From NCBI GenBank assembly GCA_003415625.1, contig PYIU01000010.1, positions 1,858,501-1,922,500 on the forward strand: a stretch of 64,000 bases of DNA, in the 5' to 3' direction. Below the pieces are notes generated by a model. It did not search any database, was not told the DNA's origin, and saw only the letters and a list, made by a program, of their open reading frames with translations. Below are positions 47,057 to 57,886 of this stretch, piece by piece; position 1 is the first letter of the stretch, and the number at the start of each line of letters is the position of its first letter. Both the position numbers and the translations under genes were made by a program. The DNA comes from Aquanectria penicillioides. Lineage: Eukaryota > Ascomycota > Sordariomycetes > Hypocreales > Nectriaceae.

Positions 47057-47998
47057 TCACAGAAAATTCCTCTGTCCCATCTCCTCCACGGTCCATTCCC
47101 ACAAACGTTCAGCCAGATCTGCATCCGTTGCGTGATTGCTTGGTTTGCCCTTCTTCGCCACCGGCTCAAAGTACGCTCCGCTGTCAGTGGACTTCAGCTC
47201 TGGCGCAGCAACAGCGAACAGTGAAGTGTATGCGCCCTCTTCAGGAGGGCTGTATACCCCGAAACACTTCAAGGTAGAGTACATGAATCTGGGCATGCTT
47301 GTGTTCCTGACAAGGCCGGTGTCGATGAATCCGGGATGCACCGTCATGGACCAGATTCCCGCCCTTCCGCCCTCTGCGCCTTGTGGACCAAATGCCTTGT
47401 TGATTTGCTTAGCGTGCAAGATATTTCCGAGCTTGCTCATACCGTACCGACTCCAAATCCCACCCTTCTCTTGGTTGATATCGTCAAAGTCTATTCCAGA
47501 GTTTGGAGCAGCTTTGTGTCCGTTGCTGGTCAGATTCACCACTCTGGCATTCCCTGCCGGTGCTCCAGATTCCTCGGCTGCCCTCCTCAATGGATCGAGT
47601 AGATGCCATGTTAAGAGCCAGTGGCTCAGGTAGTTTGTTTGCCATTGGGCTTCGAATCCGTCATTGGCACTCTTCTCGAACGGAGTGGCCATGATTCCAG
47701 CGTTGTTGACCAGTCCATTGAGTTTTTCTTCTTTTTGTTTGAACTCGTTGGCCGCTTTGACAACGGATGACAGATTCATCAGATCCATTTCGAGAAAATG
47801 AACGTCGGCTTTAGGGTGGAGGGACTTGATTGTTGCTAAAGATGACGACGCCTTTTCGGCAGATCTTGAGCCCATGTACACACGGGCGCCATGCACAGCG
47901 AGTTGCAACACTGTGTGATAGCCGATGCCTGCATTTCCCCCAGTCACCAGGTAGACCTTACCGGTGAGCTGAGGAAGGTCAGAAGGAGAAAACGGCAT
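47057..47998 (-). CDS. Short-chain dehydrogenase (retinol-dehydrogenase/WWOX-like)
   Basis: Single exon, 313 residues starting at MPFSPSDLPQLTGKVYLVTG; an earlier in-frame Met (48145) would add 49 residues of promoter-like sequence. Motifs: TGGNAGIG (cofactor), NNAGIMATPF, the catalytic Ser in VVNLTSNGH and YGMSKLGN (Tyr/Lys), then VHPGFIDTGL. The length and the C-terminal segment YFEPVAKKGKPS..A are typical of fungal SDRs often named light-induced alcohol dehydrogenase (Bli-4) or retinol dehydrogenase-like. It is transcribed away from the Zn2Cys6 regulator, with 484 bp between the two starts. Substrate unknown. Confidence 0.88.
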   Translation of the reverse strand: MPFSPSDLPQLTGKVYLVTGGNAGIGYHTVLQLAVHGARVYMGSRSAEKASSSLATIKSLHPKADVHFLEMDLMNLSSVVKAANEFKQKEEKLNGLVNNAGIMATPFEKSANDGFEAQWQTNYLSHWLLTWHLLDPLRRAAEESGAPAGNARVVNLTSNGHKAAPNSGIDFDDINQEKGGIWSRYGMSKLGNILHAKQINKAFGPQGAEGGRAGIWSMTVHPGFIDTGLVRNTSMPRFMYSTLKCFGVYSPPEEGAYTSLFAVAAPELKSTDSGAYFEPVAKKGKPSNHATDADLAERLWEWTVEEMGQRNFL

Positions 47999-48197
47999 AT
48001 TGTTTGATGGGCGCGAGCGAGTGGTGGGACAAGGATGATGAATAACTTTGAATCCAAATCTCGACATGGCGAAGAGACGTGCTTTATATCCGTTCTTGAA
48101 GGCTTCGATGCCCGACCAATTAGTTCCATCATGCTCACTTCCCATTCAAACTGCGTGTCCAAATGATCAACGGCGCCGCGGGTGTGGGGATTCCTGT

Positions 48198-48205
48198 GCG
48201 GCCGC
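48198..48205. promoter_or_regulatory. GCGGCCGC motif in the SDR/regulator divergent promoter
   Basis: It reads GCGGCCGCAT, sharing ten bases with the motif at 46603. It lies 200 bp upstream of the second SDR and 278 bp upstream of the regulator. Confidence 0.45.
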
Positions 48206-48361
48206 ATTTGCGCAGTTTCACCGCCGCAAAGGCCCTGTATAACCAGCACTAAAAAGACTAAATTAGATGCTGCGCTTAAACGGAAAACTCAACATACGTA
48301 CAATGCACCATCTAAGCTCGGCAATCCCATGATGACGTAGTCAAGTGGGTATCGTGTCCTG

Positions 48362-48368
48362 CTATAAA
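48362..48368 (+). promoter_or_regulatory. TATA-like box of the Zn2Cys6 gene
   Basis: CTATAAA about 115 nt upstream of the start codon at 48483. Motif and distance only. Confidence 0.3.
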
Positions 48369-48398
48369 GCATAGAGGCATTCCGCGCCCGTCAGCGGA

Positions 48399-48406
48399 GC
48401 GGCCGC
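48399..48406. promoter_or_regulatory. GCGGCCGC motif near the regulator start
   Basis: The third copy, 77 bp before the ATG of the Zn2Cys6 gene. Possible autoregulation is inference. Confidence 0.4.
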
Positions 48407-48482
48407 CCGACTCCGCATCCCGCCCGCTCGCCTTCGTCAGACCATCATAATCGACAAAGACCAACCTACGCTGCTTGAAGCC

Positions 48483-50388
48483 ATGTCTAATGACGCGTCT
48501 GCATTGGCCCTCCGCGCATGTCTGGCATGTCGCAAACAGAAACGGAAATGCACGAAAGAGCTCCCCGTGTGTGCCCTTTGCCAGAAGAACCAGAGAGCTT
48601 GTGATTATAGCTGGGGCAGCTCTCCTGGAGGAGCCTCTCAGGATAGTCGAAGATCCACTGTCAGCGGTCTGCTCGCAGCAGGCTTCAGCTCCTCTCCACG
48701 AGCCAGTCCCACGTCATTACCCAGTTCAGAGCCATTGCGTACGCAAAGTCCGTTTCCAGCCGTGTTTTTTCTCGACTTCGACTTTGTCAAACAGATGCAA
48801 CTTGCTTTACCCAAACCGAGCATCAGTCCCCCACGCGAAATGGCTGAACACACCAGAAGCCAATCACTCACACACGATGCGGATATTTATTTCAATTCCG
48901 TTCATATTTTCTTTCCGATCGGTAAATACTTCAATAACAACTTTTTATTACTACAACCTGTAACACATATCATGGGCTAGTTTCTAAGTTGCGATTCTAT
49001 CGGGAATTGTCCAACTCAACCGAACCCATCAGCGTCGACACAACTCTCTTGATTATTGCCATGCAGCTACATAATCAATCCTCCGGCACTGCAGAGGCGC
49101 TCTCTGGGGATACATATGGGCTTGTAAAGGCTTGCTGCACCTATGTGGAGCAAAGGAATGTCCTGTCGATACGATTACTGCAGGCCTATCTGCTAGTGGC
49201 CTTGTATGAGGTCTCAAATGCGATATACCCCGCGGCATATCTTACAGTAGGTCATTGCGCAAGATTAGGGCATGCGATGGGAATTCACGATAGAGCAAGA
49301 GCACCGCAAATGCTCTCCCCTCCAGGTATACACGCAACCCGCTGTATAGTTGCACCTCAACTCTAACCCGCAGTAGTGGCAGGTACCGAGCTCGAAGAAA
49401 GACGCAGGGTGTGGTGGGCTGTAATTGTCCTCGACAGGTACTTTGCCATGTTTGCCATGAATTTGCCGACTGTTTGATGGCTTGACGGATTGACCGGTGA
49501 TACGTTTAGGTTTGTAAACATTGGGGGAAGACATCGTCCCTTTGCCTGCGAAGATGCCCGTCCCAATGATCTACTCCCTATCGATGACAAACATTGGGAG
49601 AAAGGCGTATTTATCAACCACCCCGTGTCTCCTACGCCTAGCTAACTGTATACAGGAACTTGACCTTGCTCAGCCGCTTGCAGTATCAGCAAACACCACT
49701 ATACACGTTTGTCCGTTTGCCCGAACTTGCCAGGCATCACACCTATTGTCTCGTGTTCTCAGACATATCAGCGATATTGAGATGGATTCTGAGTTCCGAT
49801 TCCAAGAAGCAATTCAGCTTCATCATACATTAGGCGCATTTCACTCCACGGTACTGAATGAGTCCAACGAGCTTTTAGAGAAGATGAGTGACCTCACAGC
49901 TCACTTGACTCTCTTCACGGCAATAGGGTTATGCCAAAGTGCCTTACTGAGCCTCTACGACAGGTACTCCTGTACCGACAACTGGACTTCGGACCAGTTA
50001 TGCTGCCCCCCATTTCTAGAGATGCAAAAATTCGCCATCATGGGCCTGAAGGAGGTCTCCACTGCTGTGCATTTATTCTCAAAGGAGATACGAGCAGCCG
50101 CAGAGTTGGGAGGCTTGCTTAGAACGAGCCCATTGGTCTGCAATTGTCTCTATCAAGCCGCCGCAAACTACCTATGGTATGCCTTTGAGACTAATGATAA
50201 GAAATGGCTGTTGGAGGTTTCCGATATCAAGAATGTGTTTGAGCTCCTAGGTAAAAGGTGGAAATTGCCCAGTAAGTTTTTGTCCCATCGTGATGCAACT
50301 GGATCTAAGATTACGTTGTCCTAACCTGGCTTTAGGAGAGTATATTGAGGCGCTCGAGTCATATGATTACGCTGTTGCCTGCCATTAG
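48483..50388 (+). CDS. Zn2Cys6 transcription factor with fungal-specific domain
   Basis: Six exons (48483-48921, 48981-49325, 49377-49437, 49510-49606, 49656-50271, 50336-50388) join in frame to 536 residues. The zinc cluster is CLACRKQKRKCTKELPVC followed by ALCQKNQRACDY (residues 13-43). A Ser/Pro-rich linker precedes the fungal transcription factor domain: IFFPIVSKLRFYREL, GHCARLGHAMGIHDR, ELEERRRVWWAVIVLDR, FVNIGGRHRPF, DLLPIDDKHWEKG, then CPFARTCQASHLLSRVLRHISD. The acceptor of intron 2 could also lie 3 nt earlier. It is divergent from the second SDR, and GCGGCCGC motifs sit in the shared promoter, so it may control the SDR pair. Confidence 0.85.
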
Positions 50389-52858
50389 ATTAGCCATTGA
50401 ATTATTTTAAGTATTGAGATGACTTGAGTTATGAGCGAAAGAATCATGGCCCATGTTTCGACACCAGTCTAAGCAGGAACAAATCATAGATGTGCCAGCA
50501 ATGTTGAACTTCGCCTACCCTACACGTAGCAATTTCAGATCCAAGACTTAGGCTACATGGTCAGCTTCTTTAAGTCTGCCTTACCTTGCCATCAGATACG
50601 AATCTTGAGAGCCTGCTTGCCGGTGCTCCTTTGATGTAGTGCCACATGAAACAATACAATGCCACATTGCATGTAGAGCGTCCACCAACGATATCTTGTA
50701 GACCCCTGGACATCCTAGGCCACCGTTTCTTGTATTTCTATCAACAAATCAGTCTTGACATTAATTGCGATTACTCGTATTACTCGGATGCAAAATTCAT
50801 GACACAGAACCAACTTCACTACGGTTTCGCTTCGTTTTTCCCCCTTGTGTAAACCAGCCAGGTGCAGTTATGTTGATTCATTCTCTGTAGGCGATAAAGC
50901 CACTGTGGGTGTGTATTGAGTAGCTCGCGTCGCGATTAGGATTCAAGTCGCTTTGCGAGTTCACTGCAATTTTGGCATTATCAGGCTTAGGCTTGGTCAT
51001 GGGTGTGCATGCTTTTGAGTGACAACATGGAGCTATTTGGTGCACCTTTCGGTTCTGGTCAAGCAACTTTAGACACTCTAGGCTAAGCTCAATTGTAGTG
51101 TTTGTGTTTTTACTTTAGCCGTAGCATTAAATGAGTCGCTGATATTCATGCAAAAGAATTGATCACTAATTTGATCGGAATCATAGAATTTCTCTACATT
51201 ATATTTCTCTTGACCGTGACTAGCCAATCAACAATCCATTCAATCATTGCCCATGGGTGACGAAGTCATCATGTGCGTATCTGCTGGTGACTCGCGTCGC
51301 GAGAAGGACCCAAGTTTCATTGAACACCCAAGGCGTGCATTTCACTGCAATTTTGGGTTGGGCAAATCTGGTAAGAAGTGTCAGTGAAATGAGCCAATGA
51401 GGGATGCCTGTGACTGTTGGCATTTCTCTCAGCCTCCACGGAAATGTATCTCTAAATCTCTGGAAAATGATTTTTCTTCTTCACTGCAATGTTAGCTGCT
51501 GTTGATGAGGCATGAACGCAGTTGGTGCGCTCTTAATTAGACATACTGGCCACCACGTGGATGTGGGACTTTGCGTATTGTCAATAAACTCGCCGACTGA
51601 TCCGAATCGATTTTCGAACATCACCATACTATCCATATTCATATAATTGCGCATTCCGCCATGTGATTTTGTCCCAAAAGAATGAGAACCTAATGAGATC
51701 GGAGTCGGAAAATGTCCCTCTTCTTCTCTTGTGCGACCCAACGGACTAGAGATAGATGAAGGATGTGGCCGGCTAAGACGGTCAATCCCACCGGAAGAAC
51801 ACATTTCAATACCACTCCACTTTGAAGCGTATTCTTGTATTTCTCAGGCCATTTGACGAGGCTTACCGATCACACCCTCCATGATGACCCATGTGTGGCA
51901 AAGTTGCCTCGCCTCAAGTACGAGTCCTCCGCTGCACTGCAATTCTAGCTTGCACAGGTCAACCGAGGGGCGGCATCATGGACCCAAACGAGCCAATGAC
52001 TCGATGCACCGCCGGCCAATTATAAACTCTCAGGGCTCTCACGGAAATAGGTGGCGGCAAACCTAGACGTGACCAACTGATTCACTGCAATTTTAGCTGC
52101 CACAGACGGGACCAGAGTACGCGTACTGTAATTGCCAGTACCCTTATCCAGGTGCCATAGCCTGCCACTTCGACTATGGCTGATATATCATTGAATTATT
52201 TTTCATTGTCGATCAACCTATGGGTTAGCCCGAATTGACCCCTCCGCAATCTCCGACTATTGATATACATCCAATCCAATCTTAACCTTGCCCGTAGCGA
52301 TTAGTACCTCAATAGACATGATACTGGGTGGCAGATGATCGTATAAACTCCGACTTCAACTCGGTCTATGATGAAGGAAACCCGGGTACGTCATACCAAG
52401 GTCTTTCGATCCCTCCCTTCCCTACCCGCTTAATGTTGCCTAAACGGCGGCATGGACACAAATCAACTCATCCATGCCTTGAAATTGGGACAGTCTTCAG
52501 GTCCCGACACGCAGCCCCGAGGCACAGCGGTGCATATTAGCCAATAGGGCCGTTTCGTCTAGTTCCCCGAGGATGCAGACTCACCAAAGAAAATAGCAAA
52601 AAGAAAAAAAAAAAGGTCACTGCAATTTTAGCTATTATAGACGAGACGAGAAAGTGTTACTACGGAAGGCCAAAGTGACCGGTGTCCTAAATTCATATTT
52701 ATCTTTACCTACCCCTTCCATGTTGTTGTATTGAAAGCATAATTTTTTGTTATAACTCTATTCAGGCAGGACTAGCTTGAACTACTTTTTATTATCAACC
52801 TAGCTACTAACCAACTAAAACTAATCTTTAAGTCTCTAAATATTGATATTCATACAAC
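50389..52858. other. 2.5-kb non-coding region with dispersed motif
   Basis: No supported gene on either strand. It holds six copies of the 15-bp motif, two occurrences of GACTCGCGTCGCGA-like text (about 50920-50935 and 51290-51303) and a poly-A tract near 52600-52615. It may be debris of old repeats. Confidence 0.5.
50962..52632 (+). repeat. Dispersed 15-bp motif, second group (6 copies)
   Basis: Copies of CACTGCAATTTTAGC, all on the plus strand, at 50962, 51343, 51482, 51935, 52083 and 52618. Those at 52083 and 52618 are exact; the others have one or two mismatches. A T often precedes the motif. Flanks are loosely similar in some copies (TTTGGTGCACC or GTTGGTGCGC downstream) but spacing is irregular (139-535 bp), so this is not a simple tandem array. 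Confidence 0.75.
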
Positions 52859-54432
52859 TTAATCCCGATCCTGCTCCTGTTCGGCATCCTCAAGCAGCTC
52901 CCTCTCGGCCTTGGTTCCCTTCCAGTCCACCCACTTACACACGACGGGGATCAAAGCGGCGAGAATCATGCCCGCGCCCAAAAAGCCAGCAGTCACGCCA
53001 AAGCCAATGGGGTATCCGGGCGCATCGCTGCTCTTCCAGATTCTGCTCCCGTAAACACTCGAAAAATTGCCAAAGGCGTTGACCAGAGCGAGGACGACAG
53101 CGCGCTTCTCGGGGGGCAGGCTGATGACGCCGCTGGTCCAGGTCATGATGAGCGGGAGCGCGGTCCAGATGCCGGCGGCCACGAAGCAGATCATGACGTA
53201 GCGCACGACGGCGGTCCTGACGATGGCGCAGACAACACTGCATGCGAAGCCGACGGCCAGGGCACCAGAAATGTGCCAGCGGCGCTCACCGAGACGGTCA
53301 GAAGACCAGGCGACAATGTTGAGGCAGAGAGCGGCAACAGCGTAGATGGGGACCGTCATGTACTGCGCCTTCGTAGTCTCATAACCAAGAGACACGGTGA
53401 TAGTAGGAATGAAGTAGGAGATTGTGCCAGCGCCAACGTCGAGCATGAAGAGGACGAGGAAGAGGTAAGTGCGCGGGTCGGCAACGGCAGCGACAAAGGC
53501 GTTCCAGTGGCTCAGTGTCTTCTTGCCCATCGATCCAGTGGAGATGCCGTCGTGGATGATTCGGATCTTGGCCAGCTGGCGCTCAGACGGACTGAAGCGC
53601 TTGGTGGTCTCGGGGTAGTCGAGAAGGATGAAGTAGGAGATGATGGCGACTCCGACAGTGGCAACGCCTTCGACGATGAAGAGCCAGCGCCAGCCAGCGA
53701 TTCCATGAGCGTCGTGGAGGTTGGAGGTGATGGCTCCAGCGAGGATACCACCAAAAGCACCGGAGAGGACGGCGGCAGTGTAGAAGATGGCGAATCGTTT
53801 TCCTAAATCGATCAGTTTACATTCATGCGTATTAAAGAATGGAGATTGACATACCCAGTTCAGCCTTGGTGTACCAGCAGCTCAGGAGGTAGAGGACACC
53901 AGGGAAGAACCCAGCCTCGATGCATCCAAGGATGAATCTGAATCCCAGAAGAGCGCCGTAGTTCTTGGACACGGCCAGGAGGGCACTCAGAGCTCCCCAG
54001 ATGAGCATAATGGTCGGCAGGAAAATTGAAGGTCGACTTCGAGTAAGAATCATGTTTGAGGGGACTTCGCAAATGAGATAGCCAAAGAAGAAGATGGACA
54101 AAACCCAAGCGTAGTCGTCATCGGTAAGCTTGAGATCCTTCTGCATGCCGGCAATCTTGGCGTTTCCCTAAAAGTTTCCATGTCAGCACATGATAGGTAG
54201 AAGTCAAAAAGGTGGCTGGCCTTACGATGTTGGTTCGGTCGACGTAGTTGAGAATGTACATGACCCAAAGAATCGGCATGAGGAACATGTCAATCTTCTT
54301 GACCAGCTTCTTCTCCTCAGTCGTGTTGGGCACATAGTTGCGGAGGGCCTCTGCCAGCTCGGCGTCTACACCGGCGGCGGCTTGCCTATCCTCCTTCATC
54401 TCCATCTCCACAGACTGCTTCTCATGATCCAT
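52859..54432 (-). CDS. MFS transporter, allantoate-permease (ACS) type
   Basis: Exons 54432-54226, 54167-53855 and 53802-52859 join to 487 residues with 12 predicted membrane helices. Family signatures: MPILWVMYILNYVDRTNIGNAKIAG (helix 1), SIFFFGYLICEVPSNMIL, LGFRFILGCIEAGFFPGVLYLLSCWYTKAELGKRFAIFYTAA (helices 4-5) and GWRWLFIVEG. This is the anion:cation symporter family that imports allantoate, pantothenate, nicotinate or sugar acids. It sits next to a Zn2Cys6 regulator and the dehydrogenase-kinase fusion gene, so a hydroxylated carboxylate is a reasonable substrate guess. A start Met precedes a charged cytosolic N-terminus. Confidence 0.9.
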
Positions 54433-55083
54433 GATGACGGTGTAAGCCAGTAGTGTTCACTGTGGCTAAAAGCGTCAACAATTAAACAAAAAGATAAGAG
54501 GCTCTCGACAAAAATAATTGAAGAGATTGAGAGCTTGGCTTATCGGTCGAGAAGCATCTACGGAACACCGACGAATATATATAACGATCAGACACTCCAA
54601 TGTTTTGGAGAAAAAAAAAAGCTTTAGAGGCCCATGGTGCTCGAGTTCCCCACGGGGTTTGCGGGGCAAGGGAACACACGAGTCGTGCGGGACCAATGTG
54701 ACTATGGAGTCGCACCCCAGCGCGGTCTTCGTCCCCATTGGCGGACTCACCTTGCAACACCGGCCCAGACTTCCACAAAGCTAGACTCGAACGCAGGGGT
54801 TTTGTCCCGAGAGCGAGACTCGATTGGCTCCGCGGGCGGTCGAGAAGCTGCAGTCCGAGGTTTATGTGGCTGGATGGGACCCTAGAGCCTCACGCGGACG
54901 GGTTAAGAACATGGATCTGGCTTTGTTGGGTGCAACGGTTCCGAGGGGAGGAGAGAAACTGCAACGGATGCGCAGATCAATCACCGCGATGGATCGGCGC
55001 TCGCTGAAGCTCGGGTATCCTCGGACGAACACGACTCGAGCTGGACGGTCGCGTGGAGGGGAAAAGTTCAAAATCAAGTGGCT
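54433..55083. other. Intergenic, transporter promoter
   Basis: Upstream of the transporter and downstream of the regulator. Short GC-rich shadow frames only. Confidence 0.45.
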
Positions 55084-57285
55084 TTATTCCGGGAGCTGGG
55101 ATTGAAGGATATCTAGCATGTATAGCGGATTGTGCTCGGCATCTGCGTCGAGCTGGCCCAGCATCTCGCTGCCAAAGGTCCACGTACTCCAGTCCGTGCC
55201 CTGCCAACCGCTCCGGGGGTCCTCTGTCCATGGGATGACTGGATTTTGTTGTTGTTCTACTTGTTGTTGATGTTGCTGCTGTTGGTTACGCGACGGACTC
55301 GCCTGCTGGCTGCGTTTCTCTTCCTCCTTGAGCTTCTGCAGCACGGTGTTGAGGCCTCGTCCAATGTAGTGTGCTACGTGGCGGACGCACTGACGAGTAT
55401 CCTCAAGCAGAATCACCGTTCTCTCCATGAGGTTGATCAGGTCGTGACGACGCAGGACAAAGTTGGCTTGTTTCCAGTGCAGATGCACCTTCATGAGGAA
55501 CATGCACGCATACGAGATGGTGGTTAGGAGGTACAGTGGCACACCAATGATGGACCTTCGAATCTCTGGCTCATCGAGGATCAGGTTCAGCGCTGACGTG
55601 GCACTCTCTATGGCCAAGTCGATAAACGCTCTCCTCTCTACGGATATCAGATACTGCACCGACGGACTCAGGCCGCGGAGACAGATGGAGAAGAGCTGCA
55701 GCCGGGCAAAATAGTAGTGGAGGATGACCCCCTTGGCGGGATAGTTGGAGATGTGCTGATCAGGGGCTGGGAAATTTAGTGCGAAGAACAACACAACAGA
55801 AAAGGGGGAAGAAAAGAGGAAACAAGACTATTGGAACAATGCAAATGCTTACCTAGTCGGCTCTCCCAGTGATCTCGCCACCGGCCCAGGTCGACATCAA
55901 ACCGGCGCAACGCCTCAAACTCGTCGTTGGCAACGAGTCTCGACCGATCTGAGCCAAAGGTGTGAAAAACTCTGCTGAGGATGATGAAGACGCCCACTTG
56001 GCTGTGGAGCCTCCAGTCAGCCTGCGTGATGCCCGGCAGCTTCAGCAAGCTCTCGTGACTTGTAATAGTGGCATCCTCGTGGATCACCGGCGGGCGTCCG
56101 TACGCGATGCTAAAGTGGTGGTCGCACACGTACAGAAAGTACCACAGCCGGGCCTTTTCGACATGCTCGGGCGACGCCGACGCAGAAGCAGACGCGCCCT
56201 GCAGCGCCTTGGAGCAGTACTGGTGCAGCTTTAGCTCCGTGGCGATGCGCACCGCGAGCCCAGACAGCTTCCAGCTCACGTCGGACAGCCAGAAGGCGCC
56301 AATGCAGAGCCCGCGCACGTCGTCGAGGCTGTGGTAGCGCTTGAAGACGGACTGGCTGGTGAGCTCGAGGAAGACGGGGTAGCACTTGTCAAAGTCGACG
56401 CCCCCGTCTTGGGCGTGGAGCGCGGTGACGGCCAGGATGGCGGCCGTGAGCAGCGTCGACGACTCCCGCGTCTCGGCCAGCGTCTTGTGCACCAGCGCGG
56501 TGCCGCCCCAGAGATAGGCGTTGAGGGTGCCGCAGAAGGTGGAGAAGAGCCGCTCAGCGTCCCGGAGGCTGATTTTGCCCTGCGAGATGAAGTCCGGCTC
56601 CTGTTCGTGAGCGGAGCGGCGGTGGATCGTGGCGGCGCCGGGTCGCTGCGGATGTTGCGTAGCTTGGTGACCTCGAAGAGACTGGCCATGGGCGCGTTGG
56701 CAATGTCTTGTTCTTCCGTGTCCTGCGTAGCCGGCTCCGGCGAGTTCTCGCGCGTCATGGCCGTGACATCGGACGGCCTCACGGGGGAGTGCGCTGACGG
56801 ACTCGTCTGGGAGGTGAACTTTGGCATTGGCGGCGCTGAAGCATCTCGCCGTCCGCCGGCTATGAACTGCAGCGGGATGATCTGAGGCGGCAAGCTCAAG
56901 TGTCTCTGGATCTCTGCAATGGCGGCCTGCAAGTTAAGCACGTTCTGCTCCATGGACTCCTTCCACTCGTTTTCGCCGTCCAGCAGCGTCTGCAGGCTCT
57001 TGTTGACGATGCAGTCGAGGCCAAGCCGGATGCACCGCGTGCACCGAGTCTGGCCGGGTTCGACGCCGCACTTGATCTTGCGGTTCTGACACTCCCTGCC
57101 TGCATGACATGCATTATTAGCGTGATTCTAATGAACTGCTCCTCCTCGTCTCCTCCCATGGCAGCTTTCGCCGCAGCTCCAGCTTCACGTCACTTACACG
57201 CTCGGATTTGTCGAGAAATCTTGGGCTGGTGGCCGGGCGGGTCCCGGCTCACATCTGCCGGAGCATCGAACCGGGTGCGCTTCAT
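55084..57285 (-). CDS. Zn2Cys6 transcription factor with apparent frameshift
   Basis: Three exons (57285-57198, 57099-55853, 55766-55084). The zinc cluster spans intron 1: IRAC then RECQNRKIKCGV and RCTRCIRLGLDC, followed by NKSLQTLLDGENEWK. The fungal transcription factor domain shows SLFEVTKLRNIRSD, LNAYLWGGTALVHKTL, VRGLCIGAFWLSDVSWKLSGLAVRIATEL, LWYFLYVCDHHFSIAYGRPPVIHEDA and YPAKGVILHYYFARLQL, and a Gln-rich tail. The coding total is 2018 nt, not a multiple of three: between RNIRSD and DFISQGKIS (about 56610-56660) the reading must change frame in a GC-rich stretch, equal to one missing base. Either a sequence error or a real inactivating lesion. Probably the regulator of the flanking transporter and fusion enzyme. 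Confidence 0.75.
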
Positions 57286-57886
57286 GCTGAGCTCAACCCC
57301 GTCTAGACTACGCAGTACTGTATAGTTAAAACGGCGTAGCAGAGCACAGACGGACTCTCAATGCAATCTCAATCTGTCAGCCTCGGCTTTCGATTCCTCT
57401 TCCAGGCGCCGCGGGGCGATGGCCGAGTCCTGCTGATGCGGTGAATGAAACCACACGGGACGAACTCCGCAGGACCATGACCGAGAGGAGAAACACGCCC
57501 TTAAGCCAAATCCAGCTCCATCAAAACCTGGACGAGAGCGGACATCGTCCCGGTGGCGTCTCCACCAGCCCATCATGGCTGGCCATGACTGGTCCGCGCT
57601 TTGCGGCCGCGACGGTCAGCTCCGGCGTCTTTGTTAGTTAGTGGAATATTTATCATGGCGTGCATCAGCAGAAACCAGCCTGCCCGCTGAAGCGTGTTGA
57701 ATTCCCGTTTGGAAAATACAAGTCTTTGCCCGAGTGTCATGTGAGCTGTTTCTTTCTGAATTTGATTCTTCTTCTCCTTGTATTGTATCGTCAATTCGCC
57801 TGACCGCCTTGTACCGCATCCATTCCCCTGTCGGATGTTGCAGGCCAGCGCCTTCTGGGCTATTCGTTAACTACACCTCCACAAAC
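57286..57886. other. Divergent promoter, regulator/fusion enzyme
   Basis: A 601-bp region between two divergent starts. A GCGGCCGC sequence lies at 57603-57610. No gene seen. Confidence 0.5.

Noticed and set aside
50389..52858. CRISPR-like array suggested by the recurring 15-bp motif
   Set aside because: Spacing is irregular, the motif is short and imperfect, and CRISPR arrays are not expected in a fungal nuclear genome.
53273..53806. 177-codon plus-strand frame over the transporter
   Set aside because: Shadow of the MFS gene, Glu/Asp/Gly/Val biased, without independent features.
56331..56885. 184-codon plus-strand frame over the Zn2Cys6 gene
   Set aside because: Antisense shadow of a GC-rich coding region.
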